Assembly (NCBI GenBank): GCA_036850595.1
Contig: CM072154.1
Span: 11,725,330-11,789,329, forward strand
Source of the DNA: Rhyacichthys aspro
Lineage: Eukaryota; Chordata; Actinopteri; Gobiiformes; Rhyacichthyidae
Direction of reading: 5' to 3'
DNA: 64,000 bases
Positions 49,870 through 60,487 of the stretch are shown here, one piece after another. Each line of letters opens with the position of its first letter. Positions within the stretch are counted from its first letter, which is position 1. The position numbers and the translations under genes were made by a program. The notes beneath the pieces were generated by a model. It was given only the letters and a program-made list of their open reading frames with translations, had not been told where the DNA came from and did not search any database.

Positions 49870-52800
49870 TTACACCCATTGCTGTTTCATTATCCAGGCC
49901 CTCTCACTGACCCAGTCCATTGTTTTGCTATAAGCTGAACGCTCTGCCCCCAGCACCAAGCAGAGCCTGGCCAGTTTAGGCTGATTTCTTTCCAGGTAGG
50001 CCTCTGTATCTTGATGCAGCATTTCCAGAGCTCCTGGACGGCTCTCATCAAGGGATACTTCGGCACTCAGCATGGGATTGAAACGAAAATACACATTGGG
50101 GGCAAGCAGGTCATCTAAAAGAGTGTGGACACCTTCAGTGTCAGTGGCACTGCTGATCATGTTGCTGATTTTAGCCCTTAAACTGGTAGCAGTGGCAGGA
50201 CTCCTTTTAACATTATCATAGCGACCGGTGCCAAGGGACAGCACACACTGGAAGGGCTGGTTCGGCCACAACAGACGACTTTCGTGTACAGCCAAGGCAC
50301 AGGGATTGTTTAGAATGATTCCTCCATCCTACAACAAGACATAAAAACATGCTCTGTAAAGATTTTAGAAGAAGGTATATTATTGAAAGGGTTCATCTCA
50401 ACATAGCCGCAGTTAAATAAGCTACAATAATATCAAATGCATAATATGGAATCCTGTTTCCTACCTGGTGAATGTCACCTTGTAACGTAAACTCCTGGAA
50501 GTATCCTGGAGCGGCTGATGATGCTCTCACTGCCTGCCACATTTGGTATCCACTGCCTCCTGCATAACGACTGAGAGACCCTGGAGTGTGGTTGTAGTTA
50601 CGGAAAACAAAGGCTTTTGGACTGGTGCCCCAGTTTACAACTGCACTCACTGCTGAAACCTAATCCACCAAACAACCATCATGAGTATCTGTTTTATTAC
50701 TGACACTAAGCGTTTAACATTTGGCAAATGAGATAAGGCATAAAGAGGGTTTTTATATTTCTAATTTCAAATTCAACAGCGCTGATAGTGTTCTTATAAT
50801 ACTCCACCTTTGGACAGAAGTCATCTCTGGCTGTTTTAATAAGTACTCGCTCTCCCAACTTTTCTCTGAAAGAAATCACAAAAGATCATTGCTCACTCCA
50901 AAGTTGTCAACACTGCTACTTATAAAGAAGAACAGACCACAGTTGAGGTGCTTACCGCAGTATGGTTTCCCAGGTCTCAGTATTGTAATAGGAGTGACTC
51001 CAGCCCATCTTTACTGTGCCCACTAAACGGTTCTGACGGAACACTTCAGAGCCAAAGCGTTGATACATGTCTTCACACTCTTCAAGAGAAAAACCAGCCA
51101 GACCCAGCATGAAGGCTAATACAGCACCTGTCATACAATAGACAAATGTCATACGCCAAAATAACACTTTCTGTATGTGTCACGGTAATCATTTTACTTT
51201 GGTAATTTACCTGTGCTTACTCCACATATATAGTCAAACAACTGATGGATATTTTTGCCTGTTTCAGCTTCTAAGAGCTTTAACACTTGTAGAGGGACCA
51301 CACCTCTAAAAAAGCAGAAAACTGAGAGAGATAAGCATACCAAGATGGGTTTAAAAAAAGAAAAAAGAAAGAGAAGTATACGTTTGTCAGTGTTTCACAG
51401 GTGACATTTTTGCACATCATGTATTTACAATCGCAACAAATAACAGGAATGAATGATATAATTTACCTTGTACCGCCACCATCAATAGAGAGCACCCTGA
51501 TGCCTCGCCCTTTGACTGGATCCACATAACCCACCAGGGCCAGGATTTCTCTGATGGCACTCTGAAGGGCCTGGTGGTGCCTGTAGTTTCTTCTTTTTCT
51601 TACTAGTAACACTGCTGTTTTCCTCTGCAAATACAAGCACAACTTTAATGTAATACAGCCAGTGACACAAATCTAACATTGTTGTGAGAGACTTCTTTCC
51701 CACATACCTGCCACAATAATATTTTGCAAGATGGATAGCGAATGAGGTGTTCAGTGAGTGCTTCAACACAGGAAGTCAGGGCTTCTGGAGAAGAAGTTTG
51801 TTCCAATGTCCCAATCAAATCATAAGTTGTTCTCTCAGCCTGCTTCTGACTTAAGTACGGCTAAAAATGAAAAACTTATTGTAAACACAACAACTGCACA
51901 CCACTCTGGGTTTAATTAAAGTTCAATATCAATGCAATAAACTCACATTTTTATTATACATCGCCCTCGGTGAAGTCATCCTAGGGTTAGCTTCATGAGT
52001 CAGGGTTGAGGGCCCCATTTTTAGATAAGCGTTCAAAAATTCAGGGATGGCACTTGAAGGATGAAGAAGGCAGTCCATGACGGAAACAGTCTTTCGTTTC
52101 TCAGAGTTTCCAAATGAGGGCTCCCTCTTTGGTGCATCTCTCTCCGTGTACTTTTCGACTACACTTTCACCTTTGAAATATCGATTAATGTGACTCGCCA
52201 TTTGGAAGTAGCTCTCCCCAAAGTTTGTTGTGTTATGGCTACTGTGGAAAAGGCCATCAAGACCATCTTTGAACTCAGCTTGTGTTTGTGCGGGAGGTCT
52301 TGTTGTCAGATGTCTTTTCTCAGTTTTAGTGTTTTCCGCATTTGGAAGAGATTGTTGTCCTGATTTCTGCTCATCGACAACCTTAGCACCAAAGTATTTA
52401 TTGACGTGTGCCGAAAACAGACTGTAACCTTCCTCCCAGCTACTGGAGCCATGAGCGTGTTTGCTTGTTGTCTGGTTAACGCTTGCCTTTGGTTGAGGAT
52501 TTACAGCTTCAGAACCACTGTTTCTTGTCCTTCTTCTCCTCCTCTTTGATCCAATTATGGAATATGTTTCTATATCATCCTGCACTTTTGGGACTCCCCT
52601 AGAGAATACAGAGTTTACATGGTTGGCAACATAACTGTAGCTTTCACCAAATCTTGTTGCTAAGGAGCTGATATGAAAAAGATGTAATCCTGAGCTTTCC
52701 TGTACTGGTGGCTTGGTTTCTGTGGTGTTATTTTCGTTGCAGGTCTGTGTTAAGGTTTTATTTTGAGCCCTATCCAACTCTCTGGTCACTCTGTGAACTT

Positions 52801-53311
52801 CAATTTGTCTCTGTGCCCCCTTGGCTTGTTGTAAAGTTTCAGGAATGCCTTGTTTAGCTGTAGGTACAATGTTCTTTCTTTTGAAATACATGTTAATATG
52901 TGTTGACAACTGATTAAATGATTGACCAAGACGTCCGCCAAGTCTAGTCAGTTGACTGTACCGAGTCTCCTCTAATACGCCGACTGGAGCTTCAGCTTTG
53001 AATTCATCCCTGCTCGAAGATGAATAGAAACGTACAGCCGGGTAATGTTTCACTTCCTTGGTAAAATCTCTGCCGTGACAGTGAAAGGTAGAGCAGGTCT
53101 TTCTGTGATGTACGTTTCCATTTTGCGAAACTGGTTTTCTTGTAAATCTGAGAAGTTGAGATGACTGTAACGAGCATTTCAGAAGTTCCCTACTGTACAT
53201 TTTTGTCAGTTGAGGGCACTTTTTAAGAATGCTCATTAAATATCTGATTTTGCAGTAGGATTTTAGAGTCTTGTTTACAGAGCTTGAATAGAGGTTGAGA
53301 TAGCGACCCAT
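49870..53311 (-). CDS. pnpla8: PNPLA8, calcium-independent phospholipase A2-gamma
   Basis: Eight coding exons (minus strand): 53311-51947, 51860-51708, 51624-51467, 51305-51211, 51127-50956, 50865-50808, 50659-50465 and 50328-49870. They sum to 2655 nt (884 aa), in frame, about 100 residues longer than human (782). The enzyme releases fatty acids from phospholipids in mitochondria and peroxisomes. The patatin core is complete: GGGTRG oxyanion loop (about 556), GVSTG with the nucleophile Ser (about 590) and the DGG catalytic Asp (about 733). The start was set at 53311 because an acceptor (gcacag) lies just before it. The single 1365-nt first coding exon encodes a basic, Ser/Lys-rich N-terminus suited to mitochondrial import, then four copies of an FGxSYxxxxxHxNxYFK motif (about 128-145, 221-238, 293-309 and 364-381). 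The C-terminus ends KQQWV rather than the human SKL-type peroxisomal signal. Confidence 0.92.
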
Positions 53312-54794
53312 GTTTGACCTGTGCAACAAAAAAAATCATCCATATCTTAATTGCACATATAACTTAAACTTCAGTCTTTGTAACATTTAGTCTAGGCTTA
53401 TGTGTTAGATGTGCTGTTACTAAGAAAACATGCTGACTGACTGTCAGTCTTTGTACACATTGTGACAGCTATAAATAAGCAACCTTCAAAACAGAGTGCA
53501 TGTGTTTGGCACAGCTTAGCAGAAGTGGGCAAACTCAGTGTTCCCCAGTACTTGGAAACAACAGTACTCGACAGCCTCTGAGCAAAAACATAATACTGGA
53601 CGTACATTTTACAAACAACTACCAAATTTTAAAAACACCCATGTGTGGTTTGTGTTTTTTTAGAGGACGGTGTATAACCTGTAGAACCTCTTAAACACAA
53701 AACTATTTATAGTAGCAGTGTGCCTTTGGTGCCTTAACCAAACTCTTCTTGTGTATAGTCAAACATCTACTATGCTTGTTTTCCACCTAAGTGGGAAGGT
53801 CATGTCTCAAAGCAGCTTAGGCCTACTCAATGACAACAGTTAACAGTACCTGAGATACAGTATGGGGTCTTCCGTCTTCAAACTTCCTTTTTAGTTTTTT
53901 TTAAATCCAGCACACAACCTCTGATATGTCTATCAGGAACACTGCTACTATTGTGTTTTGGTCCTTAATTCAACCTTTCTTTCCGGCAGGGCTTTGATCC
54001 TATTGGAGGAGCTGCGTTGGGGGTGGACCACCGTGACCAATGCTTGGTAAGACCTTAGGGCTTAAGGTCATGTGCTGTCACTTCTGAGTATCAGACTGGA
54101 AGCACCAGTCTAAAATTAGGGGGAGGTGTTTACATCAGTTGAACACAAAACCTCCCTTTAAACAGGGCAGTAGCAAGGTTTTGTTTATTTGAAACAGCAT
54201 ACATATGACAGAAACACAATAATAATAATAATAATACTAATAATAACATATTTACAGTCCAGGCTGATGATGGTCAATATGTTTTGCACACAAAGCAAGC
54301 AAACTACTGGTTATGGTGCTTACTAATAAGAATGTTTTGTTTGTATTAAACCATCAGTTTATGTCCTTGAATTATCCTTTTTTTCCCTTGCAAGGACATC
54401 TACTGGCCAATCAGGAGAACTACTATCTGCTTCAGACTTTTCAGGTTATCTTCTTCTTACTGTTTATTCATATATCTGCAGGATTACTAATAAAGTGTGG
54501 TCACAAGCTAATTTCTTACATTTTGGAGTGAAAAAGAGGCAAATGAGTAAATGTAGACTTTAATTATTAGGTGTTTGTAATCAACTGACTACTGGTTTTT
54601 ATTTTCAAGATTATTATTTTTGGCTTTGTCAGATGGTCAGATTAAAGGAGAATATTTTTTTCCAGATAAATATGTCCCCTCATTTATTTGTGCTTACATC
54701 TTAGTACTGCCTATGTTTAATGCCCTTCTTTAAATAGTTGTGAATATTCATACTTTATGTAGTTCCACTATTTACAGTATTTAACGATTTTACA
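53312..54794. other. 5' flank of pnpla8 and 3' flank of the DCC-family gene
   Basis: Contains the pnpla8 5' untranslated sequence upstream of the acceptor at 53312-53330, and probably its promoter. An (AAT)n microsatellite lies at 54219-54248. No additional gene was recognised. Confidence 0.45.
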
Positions 54795-55242
54795 CTATGC
54801 TTTCTTTTCGCAGCGTCCAGAGATACATTCATCCCCACGCCCAGTCCACTTTAATCGATTTCTGGCAAAGATGTCATAAGACTTATCCATTAATGGCCTC
54901 ACACGGGGCCACATTATCAAGCGACCCAACCAGCCGAGTCCCACTGCAGTGTACATGACAGAAAATGCAGGGATCCCACGATGAACCTGCCAAATATAGA
55001 ATGTGTTACCAATAGAGACCATATTTACAAAAACAATTAAATGCGAGTGTATGTACCATATTTTTCTCATCAATCACATGCATTTCCTCCATAGCCATCT
55101 CATAGCTGATGCCCTTGTACTTTGCTTCATCATATCCTGGGAGGGAGATATCAATAAAATTGACATTGCCACGGTTTCTTTGCAGAAACTGGAGAAACCG
55201 GATCTCTGTCACACATATCGGACAAAGCCCATCATACAAAAC
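54795..55242 (-). CDS. DCC-family (DUF393) thiol-disulfide oxidoreductase-like protein, 3' exons
   Basis: Two coding exons on the minus strand, 55242-55057 and 54986-54795, give 126 codons including the stop. The first begins VLYDGLCPICVTEIRFLQ, the signature of the DCC family (D-G-x-C-P-x-C), with a thioredoxin-like CxxC. Ile-Asp-Ile, Tyr-Asp-Glu and HVIDEKNMVHRGIPAF segments follow, also typical. The family is widespread in bacteria and in plant plastids; catalysis has not been firmly shown. The start codon lies in an upstream exon I could not identify: the exon begins at acceptor tttttcag. The N-terminal exon may encode an organelle-targeting sequence (inference). The C-terminus has ECISGRCEKKA with two more cysteines. 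Confidence 0.75.
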
Positions 55243-55299
55243 CTGAAAAATAGTTGGCAGAAAGTTATTTCTGTTCAATTCAATTATCATTTCCACTCA

Positions 55300-55490
55300 A
55301 ATGTTGATATTTCTAAGCCTCTGTGTCATTTGGAGCAGTGGTTATGTTTTACAAACAATACTGAGGTGTTTGAGCAGGATGTATTTATTTTTAAATGCCT
55401 TTTAAAATTGGACACCGTTTCTGATTGTCTGGTCTCTATAGGAAGTGCATTCCAGAGTTTGGGAGCAGTTGGGGCCAGCTGTTAAAAGCA
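55300..55490. repeat. Probable teleost interspersed repeat
   Basis: Contains attccagagtttgggagcag followed by gccagctgttaaaagcaag, resembling a repeat seen widely in fish intergenic DNA. A long open frame through here on the plus strand overlaps the antisense of the DCC exon and looks fortuitous. Confidence 0.4.
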
Positions 55491-56393
55491 AGAACTGGTT
55501 TAATAATCCTGAAGCACAAGTTTACTTGATGTTGGAAGATCTACACAACTCAACACTGAGCTGAAGTAAGTGCTGCACGTACAACTTTACATAAGACCTA
55601 AAAAGTAAAGGTGGTGGCAACCTTAATGTGTATAATTACAACTGACTTTTAAGGCTAAGTCATTTGATATGGACCCTTTTCTCATCGCCAACCTAGTTGA
55701 CATAGTAGCAGGCTTCAGACTGACAGGACATGCTGCTGCTGACCCACCCCCAGAGACAACAACTTTAAGGTGATTTGAAAACGTGAGTGTTATTATTTGG
55801 GACATTACGGTTCTAGTTTATTTATTAATGTGTTGCATTGCATCAGTTCTAATTTTGTCACTAAGGATAACTACACCTACTGTCCGGTTACATTTGAGTT
55901 AACCCTGGTTTTATTGAGTGGAGGCACTTACTTTCACAGGCGCAGACTCCAGACTCGTGTTGGTCCTGTGCTGCTGTTTGCACAGAACAGGTGTCGTCCT
56001 TATCACCAAACCCGAGTTCAAACACATTCTTGTTTTAGAAAACGTATAAGACACGATTCTGATCATTTCTGCAGTCTGTGAAGGGCACTCTGTCTTCTAC
56101 AGGGCTTCAAGTGAGCATTTGAGCTGAGAGCACCGCACACTTCCTGACTTTACCTGACAATGTTACACAAGCGCTTTGGTAACTCCAGCAGCGGTCCTAC
56201 TGTAAAGATAATCCTACATTAATAATAATAATAATAATAACTTATTGGCTGATTCACGTCCATTTTAGACTAGAACTGTGATTATAGGCCAAACAATGCA
56301 GCACATATCAAATACCACACGTTGCTCTTCAGGGGGCGTGACCAGCGTGACGTGTTCTTGTAGCATTCAAAAACAGTGTGAAAAAACACCACA
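55491..56393. other. Intergenic, may hold the missing first exon of the DCC-family gene
   Basis: No clear exon. An (AAT)n tract lies at 56221-56240. The sequence near 56330-56360 is GC-richer and could be a promoter, but no start codon with a matching donor could be tied to the exon at 55242. Confidence 0.3.
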
Positions 56394-57256
56394 GTTTCCG
56401 CTACTTAAAAAAATAAAAGCCCCAAAGGAAGTCATGATTTCGAGTTTTAAAGTGATATTTACGAGATAAAAAAATCATAATTACGCGTTTCAAAGGCATA
56501 ATAAGGAGATTAGGAGTTTTAATGTGTCAAAGCAATGCAACAGAACTCAGCAAAGGATGGTGTCCCAGTTCACAAAGAACCACTTTAGAGATGGATTTAG
56601 CACAAATTAAATATTTTATATACTTGAAAGCTTTAATGAAATTCAACTGAGTAAACGCAACATTGAACGGATTTTAAGCAAAAAGTCTCTCTGGCGTCGT
56701 AAAAATAAAACGGATGTGGCAGAAGTGGCCTTATTTATTGAGCGACAACTGGAGACGTCACAGATGACATTTTTTACGCAGTCCCACACATGTGTGGAGG
56801 TAGGGACTATTTGAACACTGTGACCCTGGACAAAGTCTCTCTCTGCAGTGTTCATTCAAAGACTTCCCATGTGATCAAGATGTGTTCAAAATCTGTGTGG
56901 ACTTGATGTATAATTTATTTTTTTCAAAAGATGTGTACAGTTGACAAACAGTTGACATCTATATTTGTTTAAGAGAGCGGATCAATAATGAACTGCAGCA
57001 GTGATCCACTTGTGAGCTAATGACACTGGTTACATATGCACATATGTATTATATGTAATGTATACATATTTTGTGTACACATATTTTTCAAAATTTAGTG
57101 GTTGCCTTGCCATATTATCTGATGACTTTAAAGCTCGTAATTATAACTTTTAATCTCGTAATTATGACTTTAAAACTCGTAATTATGACTTTTAATCTCT
57201 TTAATCTTAAATTAATGACTTCCGACGGGGCTTTTATTTTTTTAAGTGGCGGAAAC
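56394..57256. mobile_element. Element with inverted arms containing internal short repeats
   Basis: 30 bases at 56394-56423 (starting gtttccgctact) are the reverse complement of 57227-57256 with one mismatch. Homology continues inward through repeated aattacgag/ttttaaag modules on both sides, with about 20-22-bp periodic units at 57137-57205. This is a roughly 860-bp non-autonomous DNA element of unknown superfamily. No target-site duplication is evident. Confidence 0.65.
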
Positions 57257-57642
57257 GGGCTTCCATAGTTTTCGTTACTTAGAGTATTGGAAGAAAAAAA
57301 AAGAAAAGAGCTATGTGTTCAAGCTAGCATTATATTTATTGGCAGTAGAGGCAGTATTTTACATTTTATTATGTGGCCTGGCCTTTTGTTTTTCTGTTTA
57401 GCTTAGATTCTTCTGGGAAATTAGTGTCATACGAAAGATTTTCACTTGGACATGACAATAAGTGAATATGTAACACTATGTGACATTTTCTCAGGTCTCA
57501 TATCAGCTTGTCTTGCAACAGCACTGAAGGTCACAAAAAATGATTTACAATAGAAAGCCAGTTGAAGTCTGCTTTACAAATATCCTGTTAATGGTCTGAT
57601 CATTAATCTTGCTCTTCCTACTACCAAGCAGGTGAATCAAAA

Positions 57643-59453
57643 ATGCCCCCTTCAGCAGCTACAAACCTAGGGTACACCCCACCAGATGGAGGATGGGGTT
57701 GGGCAGTCGTTTTTGCTGCTTTCATCTCTATAGGATTCTCCTACGCTTTTCCAAAGTCTCTCACCGTCTTTTTCAAGGAGATTCAGGAATATTTTAACAT
57801 TTCCTACAGTGAGATTGCTTGGGTATCTTCAGTAATGCTCGCTTCCATGTATGCAGCAGGTTAGTGCCACTATGTCTTGTTATGTAACTTTTTTTTTTTT
57901 AACAAAAAAATAACAAACAGTCCCAAAAACCATATACATCTCTGTTGTGTGCAGGGCCCATAAGCAGTATACTGGTTAACCGCTATGGCAGCAGACCAGT
58001 GGTAATGGTGGGTGGGCTCATGGTTGGAGCTGCCATGGTTCTTGCATCTTTTGGCACTTCTATTATCCATCTTTATCTCTGTGTTGGAGTGATTGGTGGT
58101 AAATACTATAGTGTTAAGCTTATGTTTGTTTAAAGGCATTTTTCCCTAAAAATAATTATCTCTTGCAGCTAGTTATTGGCAACCTCTTAAAAAAATAATG
58201 TTGGTATTTTAATTCCATGATCCATAGCAATAACATGTGTGAAGATGTCAATTGTTATGTTTTTTATTTTCTTACCAGGTTTTGGTCTTGCCTTCAACCT
58301 GCAGCCAGCGCTGACTATAATTGGCACTTATTTTCAGGTCAAAAGACCCCTGGCTAATGGACTTGCCATGACAGGTAGTCCAGTGGTCCTGTTCACTCTG
58401 GCTCCTCTAAATCAGTTCCTGTTTGATTCATTTGGTTGGAGGGGAAGCTTTCTCATTTTAGGATCCATTGTCTTAAACTGTTGTGTGGCTGGTTCTTTAA
58501 TGAGACCAGTAAAGAAAACAGTCCAGCTCCAACCAAAGGCTGAACCTTCTGGACGCAATGGGACTTGTGCTGAGGAGGCTGCTACTGCAGACATCAGTGC
58601 ACAGGCAGAAAACCTCCTGAATGAGGAGACCCGCCCTGAGAGCAACAGTCAGAACTGTTTACAGAAATTCATCGATCTCTCACTTTTCAAGCACAGAGGC
58701 TTCCTCATTTATCTTATTGGAAACGTGGTTATGTTTTTTGGCTTCTTTGCACCAGTAGTGTTTCTAGCACCATATGCTAAACATCAGGGAATTGATGAAT
58801 ATTCTGCAGCTTTTTTGCTCTCAATATTTGCCTTGGCAGATATGTTTATAAGACCAGCAACTGGCTTCCTAGGCAACACTAAGTGGATAAGACCAAAGAT
58901 CCAGTACTTTTTTGCTTTTGCAGTTTCATACAATGGTATATGCCACCTTTTATGTCCACTCCTACATGGATACAAAGGCTTGGTGGCTTATGCGGTCATT
59001 TATGGCTTTGCTTTTGGTATGGTGTGTGCCCTGCTCTTTGAAGTTCTGATGGACCTGGTGGGAGCTCATCGCTTCTCCAGTGCAGTTGGGCTTGTTACCA
59101 TCATAGAATGTGGGCCAGTTCTTCTCGGACCTCCAATTGCAGGTTTGTAAATTTACACCATGTCTGAGACTGATAATTTCACTGTAAGAATCTAAAATGT
59201 TAAAAATAATATCAATTATTATTGTTATTACAAAACAATAACAAGTGGCTGTTCTTTTGCAGGAGCTCTGGTGGATATCTTTGGAGACTACAAATACATG
59301 TACTATGCATGTGGTGTGTTAATCCTGGTGCCTGGCATCTTCTTCTTCATCATGCATTACTACAACTACAAGAAACTTGCAGAAGAGCAGAGGCAGAATG
59401 TAGCTGAAATGAGGACCTCTGAAGAGACAGTACAACTAAGTAGTCCAGAATGA
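57643..59453 (+). CDS. slc16a7: Monocarboxylate transporter, MCT2-like, copy 1
   Basis: Four coding exons, 57643-57859, 57955-58098, 58279-59142 and 59263-59453, total 1416 nt (471 aa), in frame. The protein is a 12-helix major facilitator that cotransports lactate or pyruvate with protons. The MCT signature DGGWGWAV is near residue 16. The FPKS lysine (about 40) and the Asp/Arg pair in LADMFIRP (about 308 and 312, helix 8) needed for proton-coupled transport in MCT1 are present. The segments FKHRGFLIYL and GIDEYSAAFLLS match MCT2 more than MCT1. The central loop between helices 6 and 7 is acidic and diverged. The start ATG is in Kozak-like AAAAATGCC just after acceptor agcag, conserved in copy 2. 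It lies head-to-tail with copy 2, about 1 kb upstream. Confidence 0.88.
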
Positions 59454-60487
59454 TATATCAACCACTGAAATGGAAAAATGAAGCTACTTACTGGGAGTTA
59501 ATTTGGACATTTTCCACAAACTATTGTGAATTTAATGCATTATAGGTATTATTTAATGTATATGTTAGCTGTTGTAGTATGGCCATTTAAATGAGAATTG
59601 TTACATGGAGTAACGTAAAGGGAAGATGATATTTTCAGTCATAAAATAATGGTTCAAAACTAAGATCAGCATTTTTATTTTTTATTTTTTTCAATCTTTA
59701 CCATGAGATGGCTGTGGATGTATGTTTGAGCGAGCAGAGGGAAAACACAAATGTAATATTAAGAGGGGTTTGTTTTGACTCATACAATAATGTTAAATAT
59801 TGATTAAATTGTTGGACTGAGAGTGGTCAAGGTCAGTATCAGTGCAGCTGAACTTCAGACCTTTACAACATACAATTTTTAATGCAGACATTTACAAACA
59901 GCTTAAATTAGAAGTGTCAACTTTTTGTTTTGCTACTCTTAACACTATTTTCACTGCATTAAGCTGTTTTTGTTCCTTAGGCTTGCCCTACAAACCCTTA
60001 TGTACTTAGAGATCTGTAATTCTAGATATGAGTAGGCCACTGGGCGCATACACTTGTTCTGTCATTAACTGTCCGAAACCACTAGTGTGCAGAGCATACA
60101 AAATTTGTTGGTTAATAAAATAGGAAAAAAACTCCTATTGTGGTATTGGATTGTGTATTTTCTCCTTTAAATCTGTCCCAAGCCTGTGGTCCCCTGCCAG
60201 GCCCCTTGCTTTTGTGTGTATTAAGGTCTATGTGAGTACACGTGATGAGATCAAAGGCCTCACAACAGGGACTTTCTGCGATAGAAAGTCACAGTCTAGC
60301 ACAACAACAAGGCTCATAATCTGGTCATTACAAATTTTAGGGACTGAGCAGACGTGAGCTGTTGTGGTATGTTGGCAGTGTTTTCTACTAATTGTATTAT
60401 GTGGTCACATTTCTAGGGGAATGTGCAGTTGTTTATGCTCTGTTCACTTGTCTGGTCTGTTACTACTATCCAGCAGGTGAATCAAAA
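59454..60487. other. 3' UTR of transporter copy 1 and 5' region of copy 2
   Basis: Non-coding. AATAAA-type signals occur near 60113-60118. The last bases before 60488 (ccagcag|gtgaatcaaaa) match the acceptor context of copy 1. An in-frame ATG at 60392 lies in the presumed intron and is not taken as the start. Confidence 0.5.

Noticed and set aside
53398..53625. Minus-strand short open frame upstream of pnpla8
   Set aside because: No domain, and separated from pnpla8 by a splice acceptor; more likely 5' flank or untranslated.
55003..55485. Plus-strand 160-residue open frame
   Set aside because: Overlaps the antisense of the conserved CxxC-protein exon and repeat-like sequence; no domain recognised.
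58412..58975. Minus-strand open frames opposite the transporter exon (also 61483-62046)
   Set aside because: Identical shadows of the conserved coding exon in both copies; no independent evidence.
60392..60487. N-terminal extension of transporter copy 2
   Set aside because: A conserved acceptor (cagcag) just before the shared MPPS start shows this is intron sequence.
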